Below are positions 1 through 12,145 of a stretch of DNA of 64,000 nt, one piece after another. Source of the DNA: Aspidiotus rigidus (lineage: Eukaryota; Arthropoda; Insecta; Hemiptera; Diaspididae); NCBI GenBank assembly GCA_035079385.1, contig JAVHKY010000049.1, positions 62,001-126,000 on the forward strand, written 5' to 3'. Both the position numbers and the translations under genes were made by a program. The notes under the pieces were generated by a model. That model did not search any database. It saw nothing but the letters and a program-made list of their open reading frames with translations, and was not told the DNA's origin. Every line of letters begins with the position of its first letter. The stretch's first letter is position 1.

Positions 1-304
1 CATTCCCCAGTTCCGGTCCTTATCATAATCCATTTAAATTCAATTGAAATTCAGCCTGAAACGATCAGCAGAAAGGGAGCTTTGTTATATGTGTAGAAAG
101 ATACCATTCTCCAATTTCTGTCTTATCATAATCCATTTAAATTCAATTGAAATTTAGCCTGAAACGATCAGCAGAAGGGGGGCCATGTTATATGTATTGA
201 AAGATACCATTCCCCAATTCTGGTCCTTATCATAATCCATTTAAATTCAATTGAAATTCAGCCTGAAACGATCAGCAGAAAGGGAGCTTTGTTATATGTG
301 CAGA
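1..304. repeat. ~104-bp satellite array, left block (cut by window edge)
   Basis: About three head-to-tail units of a 103-105 bp satellite. The repeated landmark ACGATCAGCAG occurs at 61, 164 and 268. Each unit also carries a conserved TTTAAATTCAATTGAA segment. The array breaks at about 304, after the start of a unit (AGAAAGATACTATTGG). The same satellite recurs at 3433-7500 and 10787-12137. It probably continues to the left of the window. Confidence 0.93.
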
Positions 305-1800
305 AAGATACTATTGGAAAACTGGGTATAATTTTAGACATTTTTCGTGAACTCTCATAAATTTATTAATGATGAAAAGGACACAATGGTTGACGGCACA
401 TGCCACGATGACAGGATAGGCCTTCCATCCTCTGAGAAGTCACGAACGTATAACTAATTCGTAAATATTTCATCATTCGATACGCTTGCTTCCACGTCGA
501 ATAAAAACATGAAGGCGTCGCGCATAGTGTCGAGCTACCAATCTTTTTTGACCGGACTGCGAAAATTTCGAGACTTTCAAAAAGTTGTGCGTGTACACGA
601 GAATTATTTATTTGCGTTTCAAAATGTCATTCTTACTATGCTGTATAGTGGAAAAAACTTGGGAGTCCTTACGCGAGAGTACGTGAGAATCGATCTGACT
701 ATCTTCCGAGGGAAGCACCCATTGTCGTCAACTATACAGTAATTTATCGTCTATTATGTTCGAATCTCGCCTTCCATATTAAGAAGTGCCATTAATGGCG
801 AGGAAAGCTGGACATTTGTGGAGCGTGCATTAGAGTATCTTATATCAGCTGTACACACGCTCCTACTATTTTGAATTTGAAGAAATCTGTAGTTGAACTA
901 TCCTTATTTTTCTCAACATATAGGCGGTTCCTTTTTTTTCTCTCTCTTCTTTCAAATTTTTGGTCAGTTTCTGTATTACGATCTCATAATTCACTATACA
1001 CTTTGTGAATGAACCAAAGAATTCAACGGTGTACGTAATCTCTTCTTTAGCCAACACATTCTCCGTATCCTACTCACTTTACTAACCTGGCTCTCCGGTG
1101 GATCATGTACTTTCAAAAGTTTTTGAATCCTCGATAGCAGGAAATACGACTAGATTGAAGATGACTAATTTTTATTCCTAAGTGTTGAATAAGAATGATC
1201 TGGGTCAAGGTTTAATTTAGACTCCTTTCCAACTTGTGCAACACCATTATTATCACGGATGGTTCTCGGCGCTATTCATCTGCCGAGGATTTCAGACCAA
1301 GCCTATGGATAGGGCGTAGTCTTTTCCACCATTAACCTACCTAAGAGGAGAAAGTGTATCGAAAAAAATTGTCAAATTTGGGTTCCGAAAGAAGCAAGAA
1401 CTCTGACCTACTATTAGCGAAAGGAAGAATACTCCAAAGGGTGAGTAAACAATGCAAACCGCAGAAAAAATTAAACGACGGGCACTTTGGTTGATAAACC
1501 ATCATCATCAGGATTGAAATGAAAGCAACTGAAGAACGGAAGAGAGAAAGAAGGTATTAAGATTGGCCAAAGAAGAAATTGCGGTGTGAATCATAAACCA
1601 GTTCAATCAGGCCATCTTCCGGAATTTACGTGTTGAGTACAGTAATGCCATCGGTGTTGCGATGACGCATTATCTCTATACGCTCGAGGGCGACGCGTTT
1701 ACGGTAGGAGTTCTCCTTATGGAGGAGCTTTTCCGATCCCTGGCGGAAGCTGTGGCCGCTGTTCATTAGATGATCTGCAAAAGCTGACTCCCCCAAGGGA
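305..1800. other. Non-satellite spacer, duplicated block copy 1, no recognised gene
   Basis: This stretch separates the satellite from the 27-bp minisatellite and is repeated almost base for base at 7501-8997. It contains a 77-codon ATG ORF at 509-742 (+), preserved in both copies with only silent differences noticed. I do not recognise the predicted protein; it has no obvious signal peptide or known motif. Given the very recent duplication, conservation of the ORF is weak evidence for function. The rest shows no coding signal or RNA gene that I can support. Confidence 0.6.
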
Positions 1801-2322
1801 GTATACTTTGTCGTACGATGCCAGCAAATATACTTTCATAGACGATGCCAGCAAATATACTTCTGGGTACGATGCCAGCGAGTATACTTTATTGTACGAT
1901 GCCAGCAAATATACTTTCATAGTCGATGCCAGCAAGTATACTTTCATAGACGATGCCAGCGAATATACTTTCATAGACGATGCCAGCAAATATACTTCTG
2001 GGTACGATGCCAGCGCGATGCCAGCAAGTATACTTTCATAGATGATGCCAGCAAATATACTTTCATAGACGATGCCAGCAAATATACTTTTATAGACGAT
2101 GCCAACGAGTATACTTTATCGTACGATGCCAGCAAATATACTTTCATAGACGATGCCAGCAAGTATACTTCCATAGACGATGCCAGCGAATATACTTTTA
2201 TAGACGCCCTGGCATCGTACAATAAAGTATACTCGCTGGCATCGTACCCAGAAGTAGGTATATTTGCTGGCATCGTACGATAAAGTATACGCCCTGGCAT
2301 CGTACCCAGAAGTATATTCGCT
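1801..2322. repeat. 27-bp minisatellite, copy 1, with internal strand switch
   Basis: Tandem 27-bp units centred on GATGCCAGC followed by A/T-rich AAATATACTTTCATAGAC-like sequence. At about 2207 the repeat flips: from there to about 2322 the units read GCTGGCATC, so the array is head-to-head inverted. Because 27 is a multiple of three, long frames stay open on both strands: plus frames repeat DASKYTF-like nonamers and minus frames repeat MKVYLLAS-like nonamers. These are very probably not genes. The array sits directly against the remnant of the PLE GIY-YIG domain (2330-2392). Confidence 0.92.
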
Positions 2323-2329
2323 TATTCCA

Positions 2330-3432
2330 AGACTTCAGATGCTCAGCTACTCTAACCTTCATTTGGTGGCTAGTCTCACCAAGATACCCCATTCACTCTG
2401 GCCAGGTGTTTTAACAACTCTTTCTTGAAGTCAGCCTGACTCAAAGGAATACGAGTCAGTCCGTGAACTAGGCTATCAAAGATACCGTCTATCATAGATA
2501 TCGATAAATCCAAAAATACCCCTATTTCCAAAGTAAATTTTATGGAAGGGTACCAGGAATTGAGATACCTCAGAAACTCACCAAGGAGATCTGGGGGACC
2601 AGTCCAGGTGTATAGAACGTCATCAACGTACCTGTGCCAGTAGTGACTATGATTAAGTAACACCTGGTTGGAGGAAAAGAGGTCAAGTTCAAACTTAGAC
2701 ATGAAAACTTCGGAGATAAGAGAGCCTAAAGGTGATCCAATAGGGATCCCTACTTAATCAGGGAACTCGAAAAATGTCTCTTCGAATCTACAATAGTTGG
2801 GGGACCAGCAAAGATTCAGGAGATCGAAAAATTCTTGAAACTCATGGTAAGGAATGTTGGCTTTGACGAGTAGCTCACCCATACGCTGGGTAGTAGCAGT
2901 CTTAGGAATATTCGGGAACAAGCCAAAAATATCAAACGAGCAGATGGTCGTTCCCGGGGGAAGACTTACACCCTTCAGGACGTCAGTTAAGGAGGCCACA
3001 TTCAAGACCGAGTGAGGAGATTCAAAATCAATGCATGTTTGAACCAACGGTCCAGGAATTTGGCAAGGAGGTAGGTGAGAGAGGAGATGATTGAAACCAC
3101 AAGTCGCATCGGTGTATTATTCTTATGCACTTTGGGCAGCCCGTAAAGGAAGGGGGCGTGGGGTTAGGAACAATTAGGGCTTTTTTCATAGCTGGAGTTT
3201 TGATGATAGCCTCACACTTGTTGATGACGCTCCTAACTTCTTTCACATGCTTAGGAAAGCTGAAATCCTCACTCTCTTTAGCACCACACTGCTGGAGCAC
3301 TTCGTGTACCTTAGAAGCGTAGGTGGATTTCTCCATCACCACAACAGCATTGCCCTCGTCAGCCTTAGTGACGATTAAATCTCCCTCCTTAATCGTCCTC
3401 TTTAAACCTTGGATTACTCCACCCAATTTCGA
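2330..3432 (-). pseudogene. Penelope-like element RT plus GIY-YIG remnant, copy 1
   Basis: Read on the minus strand from 3432. First comes a PLE N-terminal RT block (TKADEGNAVVVMEKS, about 3370-3330). A shifted frame then encodes the hallmark LPKVHKN (about 3140). RT motif A is SFDIFGLFPNIP (about 2935). An in-frame TAA at about 2751-2753 precedes motif B (IPIGSPLGS), and motif C is YVDD (about 2630). A thumb-like segment ends IPLSQADFKKELL. The frame then shifts directly into a GIY-YIG-like stretch (YLGETSHQMKVRVAEH, 2390-2340); the usual linker is missing and the 27-bp minisatellite truncates the domain. At least two frameshifts before motif A, one stop, a 5' truncation at the satellite edge and an internal deletion make this a dead copy. 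Confidence 0.9.
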
Positions 3433-6400
3433 TCAGCAGGAAGGAGACCTTGTTATGTGTGTAGAAAGATACCATTCCCCAATTCCTGTCCTTATCATAA
3501 TCCATTTAAATTCAATTGAAATTCAGACTGAAACGATCAGCAGAAGGGGGGGCCATGTTATATGTATAGAAAGATACCATTCCCCAATTCCGGTCCTTAT
3601 CATAATCCATTTAAATTCAATTGAAATTCAGCCTGAAACGATCAGCAGAAAGGGGACATTGTTATGTGTGTAGAAAGATACCATTCCTCAATTTCTGTCC
3701 TTATCATAATCCATTTAAATTCAATTGAAATTCAGACTGAAACGATCAGCAGAAGGGGGGCCATGTTATATGTATAGAAAGATACCATTCCCCAATTCCG
3801 GTCCTTATCATAATCCATTTAAATTCAATTGAAAGTCAGCCTGAAACGATCAGCAGAAAGGAGACCTTGTTATGTGTGTAGAAAGATACCATTCCCCAAT
3901 TCCTGTCCTTATCATAATCCATTTAAATTCAATTGAAATTCAGCCTGAAACGATCAGCAGAAAGGGGACATTGTTATGTATGTAGAAAGATACCCTTCTC
4001 CAAATTCTGTCTTATCATAATGCATATAAATTCAATTCAAATTCAGCCTGAAACGATCAGCAGAAAGGGGACATTGTTATGTGTGTAGAAAGATACCATT
4101 CCTCAATTTCTGTCCTTATCATAATCCATTTAAATTCAATTGAAATTCAGCCTGAAACGATCAGCAGAAAGGGAGCTTTGTTATATGTGTAGAAAGATAC
4201 CATTCTCCAATTTCTGTCTTATCATAATCCATTTAAATTCAATTGAAATTCAGACTGAAACGATCAGCAGAAGGGGGGCCATGTTATATGTATAGAAAGA
4301 TACCATTCCCCAATTCCGGTCCTTATCATAATCCATTTAAATTCAATTGAAATTCAGCCTGAAACGATCAGCAGAAAGGGGACATTGTTATGTGTGTAGA
4401 AAGATACCATTCCTCAATTTCTGTCCTTATCGTAATCCATTTAAATTCAATTGAAATTCAGACTGAAACGATCAGCAGAAGGGGGCCATGTTATATGTAT
4501 AGAAAGATACCATTCCCCAATTCCGGTCCTTATCATAATCCATTTAAATTCAATTGAAATTCAGCCTGAAACGATCAGCAGAAAGGGAGCCTTGTTATGT
4601 GTGTAGAAAGATACCATTCTCCAAATTCTGTCTTATCATAATGCATATAAATTCAATTGAAATTCAGCCTGAAACGATCAGCAGAAAAGAGACCTTGTTA
4701 TGTGTGTAGAAAGATACCATTCCCCAATTCCTGTCCTTATCATGATCTATTTAAATTCAATTGTAATTTAGCCTGAAACGATCAGCAGAAGGGGGCCATG
4801 TTATATGTGTAGAAAGATACCATTCCCCAGTTCCGGTCCTTATCATAATCCATTTAAATTCAATTGAAATTCAGCCTGAAACGATCAGCAGAAAGGGAGC
4901 TTTGTTATATGTGTAGAAAGATACCATTCTCCAATTTCTGTCTTATCATAATCCATTTAAATTCAATTGAAATTCAGACTGAAACGATCAGCAGAAGGGG
5001 GGGCCATGTTATATGTATAGAAAGATACCATTCCCCAATTCCGGTCCTTATCATAATCCATTTAAATTCAATTGAAATTCAGCCTGAAACGATCAGCAGA
5101 AAGGGGACATTGTTATGTGTGTAGAAAGATACCATTCCCCAATTCCGGTCCTTATCATAATCCATTTAAATTCAATTGAAATTCAGACTGAAACGATCAG
5201 CAGAAGGGGGGCCATTTTATATGTATAGAAAGATACCATTCCCCAATTCCGGTCCTTATCATAATCCATTTAAATTCAATTGAAAGTCAGCCTGAAACGA
5301 TCAGCAGAAAGGAGACCTTGTTATGTGTGTAGAAAGATACCATTCCCCAATTCCTGTCCTTATCATAATCCATTTAAATTCAATTGAAATTCAGCCTGAA
5401 ACGATCAGCAGAAAGGGGACATTGTTATGTATGTAGAAAGATACCCTTCTCCAAATTCTGTCTTATCATAATGCATATAAATTCAATTGAAATTCAGCCT
5501 GAAACGATCAGCAGAAAGGGGACATTGTTATGTGTGTAGAAAGATACCATTCCTCAATTTCTGTCCTTATCATAATCCATTTAAATTCAATTGAAATTCA
5601 GACTGAAACGATCAGCAGAAGGGGGCCATGTTATATGTATAGAAAGATACCATTCCCCAATTCCGGTCCTTATCATGATCTATTTAAATTCAATTGTAAT
5701 TTAGCCTGAAACGATCAGCAGAAGGGGGGCCTTGTTATATGTATAGAAAGATACCATTCCCCAGTTCCGGTCCTTGTCATAATCCATTTAAATTCAATTG
5801 AAATTCAGCCTGAAACGATCAGCAGAAAGGGAGCTTTGTTATATGTGTAGAAAGATACCATTCTCCAATTTCTGTCTTATCATAATCCATTTAAATTCAA
5901 TTGAAATTTAGCCTGAAACGATCAGCAGAAGGGGGGCCATGTTATGTATGTAGAAAGATACCCTTCTCCAAATTCTGTCTTATCATAATGCATATAAATT
6001 CAATTGAAATTCAGCCTGAAACGATCAGCAGAAAGGGAGCCTTGTTATGTGTGTAGAAAGATACCATTCTCCAAATTCTGTCTTATCATAATGCATATAA
6101 ATTCAATTGAAATTCAGCCTGAAACGATCAGCAGAAAGGAGACCTTGTTATGTGTGTAGAAAGATACCATTCCCCAATTCCTGTCCTTATCATGATCTAT
6201 TTAAATTCAATTGTAATTTAGCCTGAAACGATCAGCAGAAGGGGGGCCATGTTATATGTATAGAAAGATACCATTCCCCAGTTCCGGTCCTTGTCATAAT
6301 CCATTTAAATTCAATTGAAATTCAGCCTGAAACGATCAGCAGAAAGGGAGCTTTGTTATATGTGTAGAAAGATACCATTCTCCAATTTCTGTCTTATCAT

Positions 6401-7500
6401 AATCCATTTAAATTCAATTGAAATTTAGCCTGAAACGATCAGCAGAAGGGGGGCCATGTTATATGTATAGAAAGATACCATTCCCCAATTCCGGTCCTTA
6501 TCATAATCCATTTAAATTCAATTGAAATTCAGCCTGAAACGATCAGCAGAAAGGGGACATTGTTATGTGTGTAGAAAGATACCATTCTCCAAATTCTGTC
6601 TTATCATAATGCATATAAATTCAATTGAAATTCAGCCTGAAACGATCAGCAGAAAGGGGACATTGTTATGTGTGTAGAAAGATACCATTCCTCAATTTCT
6701 GTCCTTATCATAATCCATTTAAATTCAATTGAAATTCAGACTGAAACGATCAGCAGAAGGGGGGCCATGTTATATGTATAGAAAGATACCATTCCCCAAT
6801 TCCGGTCCTTATCATAATCCATTTAAATTCAATTGAAATTCAGCCTGAAACGATCAGCAGAAAGGAGACCTTGTTATGTGTGTAGAAAGATACCATTCCC
6901 CAATTCCTGTCCGTATCATAATCCATTTAAATTCAATTGAAATTCAGCCTGAAACGATCAGCAGAAAGGGGACATTGTTATGTGTGTAGAAAGATACCAT
7001 TCTCCAAATTCTGTCTTATCATAATGCATATAAATTCAATTGAAATTCAGCCTGAAACGATCAGCAGAAAGGGGACATTGTTATGTGTGTAGAAAGATAC
7101 CATTCCTCAATTTCTGTCCTTATCATAATCCATTTAAATTCAATTGAAATTCAGACTGAAACGATCAGCAGAAGGGGGGCCATGTTATGTAGATACCATT
7201 CCCCAGTTCCGGTCCTTATCATAATCCATTTAAATTCAATTAAAATTCAGCCTGAAACGATCAGCAGAAAGGGAGCTTTGTTATATGTGTAGAAAGGTAC
7301 CATTCTCCAATTTCTGTCTTATCATAATCCATTTAAATTCAATTGAAATTCAGCCTGAAACGATCAGCAGAAGGGGGGCCATGTTATATGTATTGAAAGA
7401 TACCATTCCCCAATTCTGGTCCTTATCATAATCCATTTAAATTCAATTGAAATTCAGCCTGAGACGATCAGCAGAAAGGGAGCTTTGTTATATGTGCAGA
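3433..7500. repeat. ~104-bp satellite array, central block (about 39 units)
   Basis: Uninterrupted head-to-tail units, each with CTGAAACGATCAGCAG, a variable tag (AAAGGGGACATTG, GGGGGGCCATG, AAAGGGAGCTTTG, AAAGGAGACCTTG and others), GAAAGATACCATTC, a variable pyrimidine-rich stretch and TTTAAATTCAATTG. Unit variants recur in the same order: a diagnostic GAAAGTCAG variant is at 3831 and again at 5282, 1451 bp (14 units) apart, with matching neighbours. This indicates higher-order amplification. Short frames repeating ERYHSPIPVLIIIHLNS arise because some unit runs keep phase; they are satellite artefacts. Confidence 0.95.
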
Positions 7501-8997
7501 AAGATACTATTGGAATACTGGGTATAATTTTAGACATTTTTCGTGAACTCTCATAAATTTATTAATGATGAAAAGGACACAATGGTTGACGGCACATGCC
7601 ACGATGACAGGATAGGCCTTCCATCCTCTGAGAAGTCACGAACGTATAACTAATTCGTAAATATTTCATCATTCGATACGCTTGCTTCCACGTCGAATAA
7701 AAACATGAAGGCGTCGCGCATAGTGTCGAGCTACCAATCTTTTTTGACCGGACTGCGAAAATTTCGAGACTTTCAAAAAGTTGTGCGCGTACACGAGAAT
7801 TATTTATTTGCGTTTCAAAATGTCATTCTTACTATGCTGTATAGCGGAAAAAACTTGGGAGTCCTTACGCGAGAGTACGTGAGAATCGATCTGACTATCT
7901 TCCGAGGGAAGCACCCATTGTCGTCAACTATACAGTAATTTATCGTCTATTATGTTCGAATCTCGCCTTCCATATTAAGAAGTGCCATTAATGGCGAGGA
8001 AAGCTGGACATTTGTGGAGCGTGCATTAGAGTATCTTATATCAGCTGTACACACGCTCCTACTATTTTGAATTTGAAGAAATCTGTAGTTGAACTATCCT
8101 TATTTTTCTCAACATATAGGCGGTTCCTTTTTTTTCTCTCTCTTCTTTCAAATTTTTGGTCAGTTTCTGTATTACGATCTCATAATTCACTATACACTTT
8201 GTGAATGAACCAAAGAATTCAACGGTGTACGTAATCTCTTCTTTAGCCAACACATTCTCCGTATCCTACTCACTTTACTAACCTGGCTCTCCGGTGGATC
8301 ATGTACTTTCAAAAGTTTTTGAATCCTCGATAGCAGGAAATACGACTAGATTGAAGATGACTAATTTTTATTCCTAAGTGTTGAATAAGAATGATCTGGG
8401 TCAAGGTTTAATTTAGACTCCTTTCCAACTTGTGCAACACCATTATTATCACGGATGGTTCTCGGCGCTATTCATCTGCCGAGGATTTCAGACCAAGCCT
8501 ATGGATAGGGCGTAGTCTTTTCCACCATTAACCTACCTAAGAGGAGAAAGTGTATCGAAAAAAATTGTCAAATTTGGGTTCCGAAAGAAGCAAGAACTCT
8601 GACCTACTATTAGCGAAAGGAAGAATACTCCAAAGGGTGAGTAAACAATGCAAACCGCAGAAAAAATTAAACGACGGGCACTTTGGTTGATAAACCATCA
8701 TCATCAGGATTGAAATGAAAGCAACTGAAGAACGGAAGAGAGAAAGAAGGTATTAAGATTTGCCAAAGAAGAAATTGCGGTGTGAATCATAAACCAGTTC
8801 AATCAGGCCATCTTCCGGAATTTACGTGTTGAGTACAGTAATGCCATCGGTGTTGCGATGACGCATTATCTCTATACGCTCGAGGGCGACGCGTTTACGG
8901 TGGGAGTTCTCCTTATGGAGGAGCTTTTCCGATCCCTCGCGGAAGCTGTGGCCGCTGTTCATTAGATGATCTGCAAAAGCTGACTCCCCCAAGGGAG
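7501..8997. other. Non-satellite spacer, duplicated block copy 2
   Basis: Near-identical copy of 305-1800, containing the second copy of the 77-codon ORF at 7705-7938 (+). No protein family, RNA gene or promoter is recognised. Few differences from copy 1 are visible, for example GTGTGT to GCGCGT near 7786 and ATAGTGG to ATAGCGG near 7843. Confidence 0.6.
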
Positions 8998-9676
8998 TAT
9001 ACTTTGTCGTACGATGCCAGCAAATATACTTTCATAGACGATGCCAGCAAATATACTTCTGGGTACGATGCCAGCGAGTATACTTTATTGTACGATGCCA
9101 GCAAATATACTTTCATAGTCGATGCCAGCAAGTATACTTTCATAGACGATGCCAGCGAATATACTTTCATAGACGATGCCAGCAAATATACTTTCATAGA
9201 CGATGCCAGCAAATATACTTCTGGGTACGATGCCAGCGCGATGCCAGCAAGTATACTTTCATAGACGATGCCAGCGAATATACTTTCATAGACGATGCCA
9301 GCAAATATACTTTCATAGACGATGCCAGCAAATATACTTTCATAGTTGATGCCAGCAAGTATACTTTCATAGACGATGCCAGCGAATATACTTTCATAGA
9401 CGATGCCAGCGAATATACTTTTATAGACGATGCCAGCAAATATACTTTCATAGTCGATGCCAGCAAGTATACTTTCATAGACGATGCCAGCAAGTATACT
9501 TTCATAGACGATGCCAGCGAATATACTTTTATAGACGCCCTGGCATCGTACAATAAAGTATACTCGCTGGCATCGTACCCAGAAGTATATTTGCTGGCAT
9601 CGTCTACGAAAGTATATTTGCTGGCATCGTACGATAAAGTATACGCCCTGGCATCGTACCCAGAAGTATATTCGCT
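8998..9676. repeat. 27-bp minisatellite, copy 2, with internal strand switch
   Basis: Same repeat as 1801-2322 but about 150 bp longer. The GATGCCAGC orientation runs to about 9537, and the inverted GCTGGCATC orientation runs from about 9540 to 9670. A minus-strand frame stays open across the array and joins the GIY-YIG remnant of the neighbouring PLE pseudogene (8913-9746 open). The length difference between copies shows the array changed after the block duplication. Confidence 0.92.
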
Positions 9677-9683
9677 TATTCCA

Positions 9684-10786
9684 AGACTTCAGATGCTCAG
9701 CTACTCTAACCTTCATTTGGTGGCTAGTCTCACCAAGATACCCCATTCACTCTGGCCAGGTGTTTTAACAACTCTTTCTTGAAGTCAGCCTGACTCAAAG
9801 GAATACGATTCAGTCCGTGAACTAGGCTATCGAAGATACCGTCTATCATAGATATCGATAAATCCAAAAATACCCCTATTTCCAAAGTAAATTTTATGGA
9901 AGGGTACCAGGAATTGAGATACCTCAGAAACTCACCAAGGAGATCTGGGGGACCAGTCCAGGTGTATAGAACGTCATCAACGTACCTGTGCCAGTAGTGA
10001 CTATGATTAAGTAACACCTGGTTGGAGGAAAAGAGGTCAAGTTCAAACTTAGACATGAAAACTTCGGAGATAAGAGAGCCTAAAGGTGATCCAATAGGGA
10101 TCCCTACTTAATCAGGGAACTCGAAAAATGTCTCTTCGAATCTACAATAGTTGGGGGACCAGCAAAGATTCAGGAGATCGAAAAATTCTTGAAACTCATG
10201 GTAAGGAATGTTGGCTTTGACGAGTAGCTCACCCATACGCTGGGTAGTAGCAGTCTTAGGAATATTCGGGAACAAGCCAAAAATATCAAACGAGCAGATG
10301 GTCGTTCCCGGGGGAAGACTTACACCCTTCAGGACGTCAGTTAAGGAGGCCACATTCAAGACCGAGTGAGGAGATTCAAAATCAATGCATGTTTGAACCA
10401 ACGGTCCAGGAATTTGGCAAGGAGGTAGGTGAGAGAGGAGATGATTGAAACCACAAGTCGCATCGGTATATTATTCTTATGCACTTTGGGCAGCCCGTAA
10501 AGGAAGGGGGCGTGGGGTTAGGAACAATTAGGGCTTTTTTCATAGCTGGAGTTTTGATGATAGCCTCACACTTGTTGATGACGCTCCTAACTTCTTTCAC
10601 ATGCTTAGGAAAGCTGAAATCCTCACTCTCTTTAGCACCACACTGCTGGAGCACTTCGTGTACCTTAGAAGCGTAGGTGGATTTCTCCATCACCACAACA
10701 GCATTGCCCTCGTCAGCCTTAGTGACGATTAAATCTCCCTCCTTAATCGTCCTCTTTAAACCTTGGATTACTCCACCCAATTTCGA
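9684..10786 (-). pseudogene. Penelope-like element RT plus GIY-YIG remnant, copy 2
   Basis: Copy of the 2330-3432 pseudogene with the same lesions: truncated 5' end at the satellite, frameshifts before motif A, the TAA before motif B (about 10106), YVDD in motif C (about 9985), and the RT-to-GIY-YIG junction at about 9745 followed by the minisatellite. Sharing every lesion shows the element was already dead when the block duplicated. Visible substitutions include T to N near 9807 and H to Y near 10469. Confidence 0.9.
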
Positions 10787-12137
10787 TCAGCAGGAAGGAG
10801 ACCTTGTTATGTGTGTAGAAAGATACCATTCCCCAATTCCTGTCCTTATCATAATCCATTTAAATTCAATTGAAATTCAGCCTGAAACGATCAGCAGAAG
10901 GGGGTCCATGTTATATGTATAGAAAGATACCATTCCCCAATTCCGGTCCTTATCATAATCCATTTAAATTCAATTGAAATTCAGCCTGAAACGATCAGCA
11001 GAAAGGGGACATTGTTATGTGTGTAGAAAGATACCATTCTCCAAATTCTGTCTTATCATAATGCATATAAATTCAATTGAAACTTAGCCTGAAACGATCA
11101 GCAGAAAGAGGACATTGTTATGTGTGTAGAAAGATACCATTCTCCAAATTCTGTCTTATCATAATGCATATAAATTCAATTGAAATTCAGCCTGAAACGA
11201 TCAGCAGAAGGGGTGCCATGTTATATGTATAGAAAGATACCATTCCCCAATTCCGGTCCTTATCATAATCCATTTAAATTCAATTGAAATTCAGCCTGAA
11301 ACGATCAGCAGAAAGGAGAGATTGTTATGTGTGTAGAAAGATACCATTCCTCAATTTCTGTCCCTATCAAAATCCATTTAAATTCAATTGAAATTCAGCC
11401 TGAAACGATCAGCAGAAAAGGAGCCTTGTTATATGTGTAGAAAGATACCATTCTCCAATTTCTGTATATCATCCATTTAAATTGAATCGAATTTCAGCCT
11501 GAAACGATCAGCAGAAAGGGGACCTTGGTATACGTGCAAAAAGATACCATTTCCCAATTTCTGTCCTTATCATAATCCATTTAAATTCAATTGAAATTTA
11601 GCCCGAAACGATCAGCCGAAAAGGGGCCTTGTTATGTGTGTAGAAAGATACCATTCCCCAATTTCTGTCCTTATCATAATCCATTTAAATTCAATTGAAA
11701 TTTAGCCTGAAACGATCAGCAGAAAGGGAGCCTTGTTATATGAGTAGAAAGATACCATTTCCCAATTTCTGTCCTCCATTTAAATTCAATTGAAATTTAG
11801 CCTGAAACGATCAGCAGAAAGGGAGCCCTGTTATATGTGTAGAAACATACCATTCTCCAATTTCTGTCTTATCATAATCCATTTAAATTCAATTGAAATT
11901 TAGCCTGAAACGATCAGCAGAAAGGGGACCTTGTTATATGTGCAGAAAGATACCATTCCCCAATTTCTGTCCTTATCATAATCCATTTAAATTCATTTGA
12001 AAATCAGCCTAAAACGATCAGCAGAAAAGGGGCCTTGTTATATGTGTAGAAAGATACTATTCCCTAATTTCTGTCCTTATCATAATCCATTTAAATTCAT
12101 TTGAAATTCAGCTTGAAACGATCAGCAGAAAGGGCAA
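10787..12137. repeat. ~104-bp satellite array, right block (about 13 units, increasingly divergent)
   Basis: Same satellite as above. Units become more divergent toward the right edge, with small deletions (around 11464 and 11775) and substitutions such as CCCGAAACGATCAGCCG at about 11602. Edge decay is typical of tandem satellites homogenised in the interior. The last recognisable unit ends near 12137, against an RTE fragment. Confidence 0.93.
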
Positions 12138-12145
12138 AATTCAGA

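Larger units (their letters stand above)
1..10786. repeat. Large-scale duplicated unit: satellite plus PLE/minisatellite block
   Basis: Positions 1-3432 reappear at about 7197-10786. The offset is 7196 bp up to the minisatellite and about 7354 bp after it, because the second minisatellite is longer. Only scattered single-base differences are visible, for example GGAAAACTGG versus GGAATACTGG at 316/7512 and GATTGG versus GATTTG at 1561/8757. Order in each copy is satellite, unique spacer, 27-bp array, PLE pseudogene, satellite. This looks like a recently amplified higher-order unit of about 7.2 kb. A duplicated contig end in the assembly is an alternative. Confidence 0.9.

Noticed and set aside
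3433..7500. Regular ~104-bp spacing might suggest a CRISPR-like array
   Set aside because: Whole units are repeated head to tail with no unique spacers, in a eukaryotic context; it is a satellite.
8913..9746. 277-codon minus-strand ORF as a repeat protein gene
   Set aside because: It is the 27-bp minisatellite read in frame and fused by chance to the PLE GIY-YIG remnant; no ATG context or independent support.
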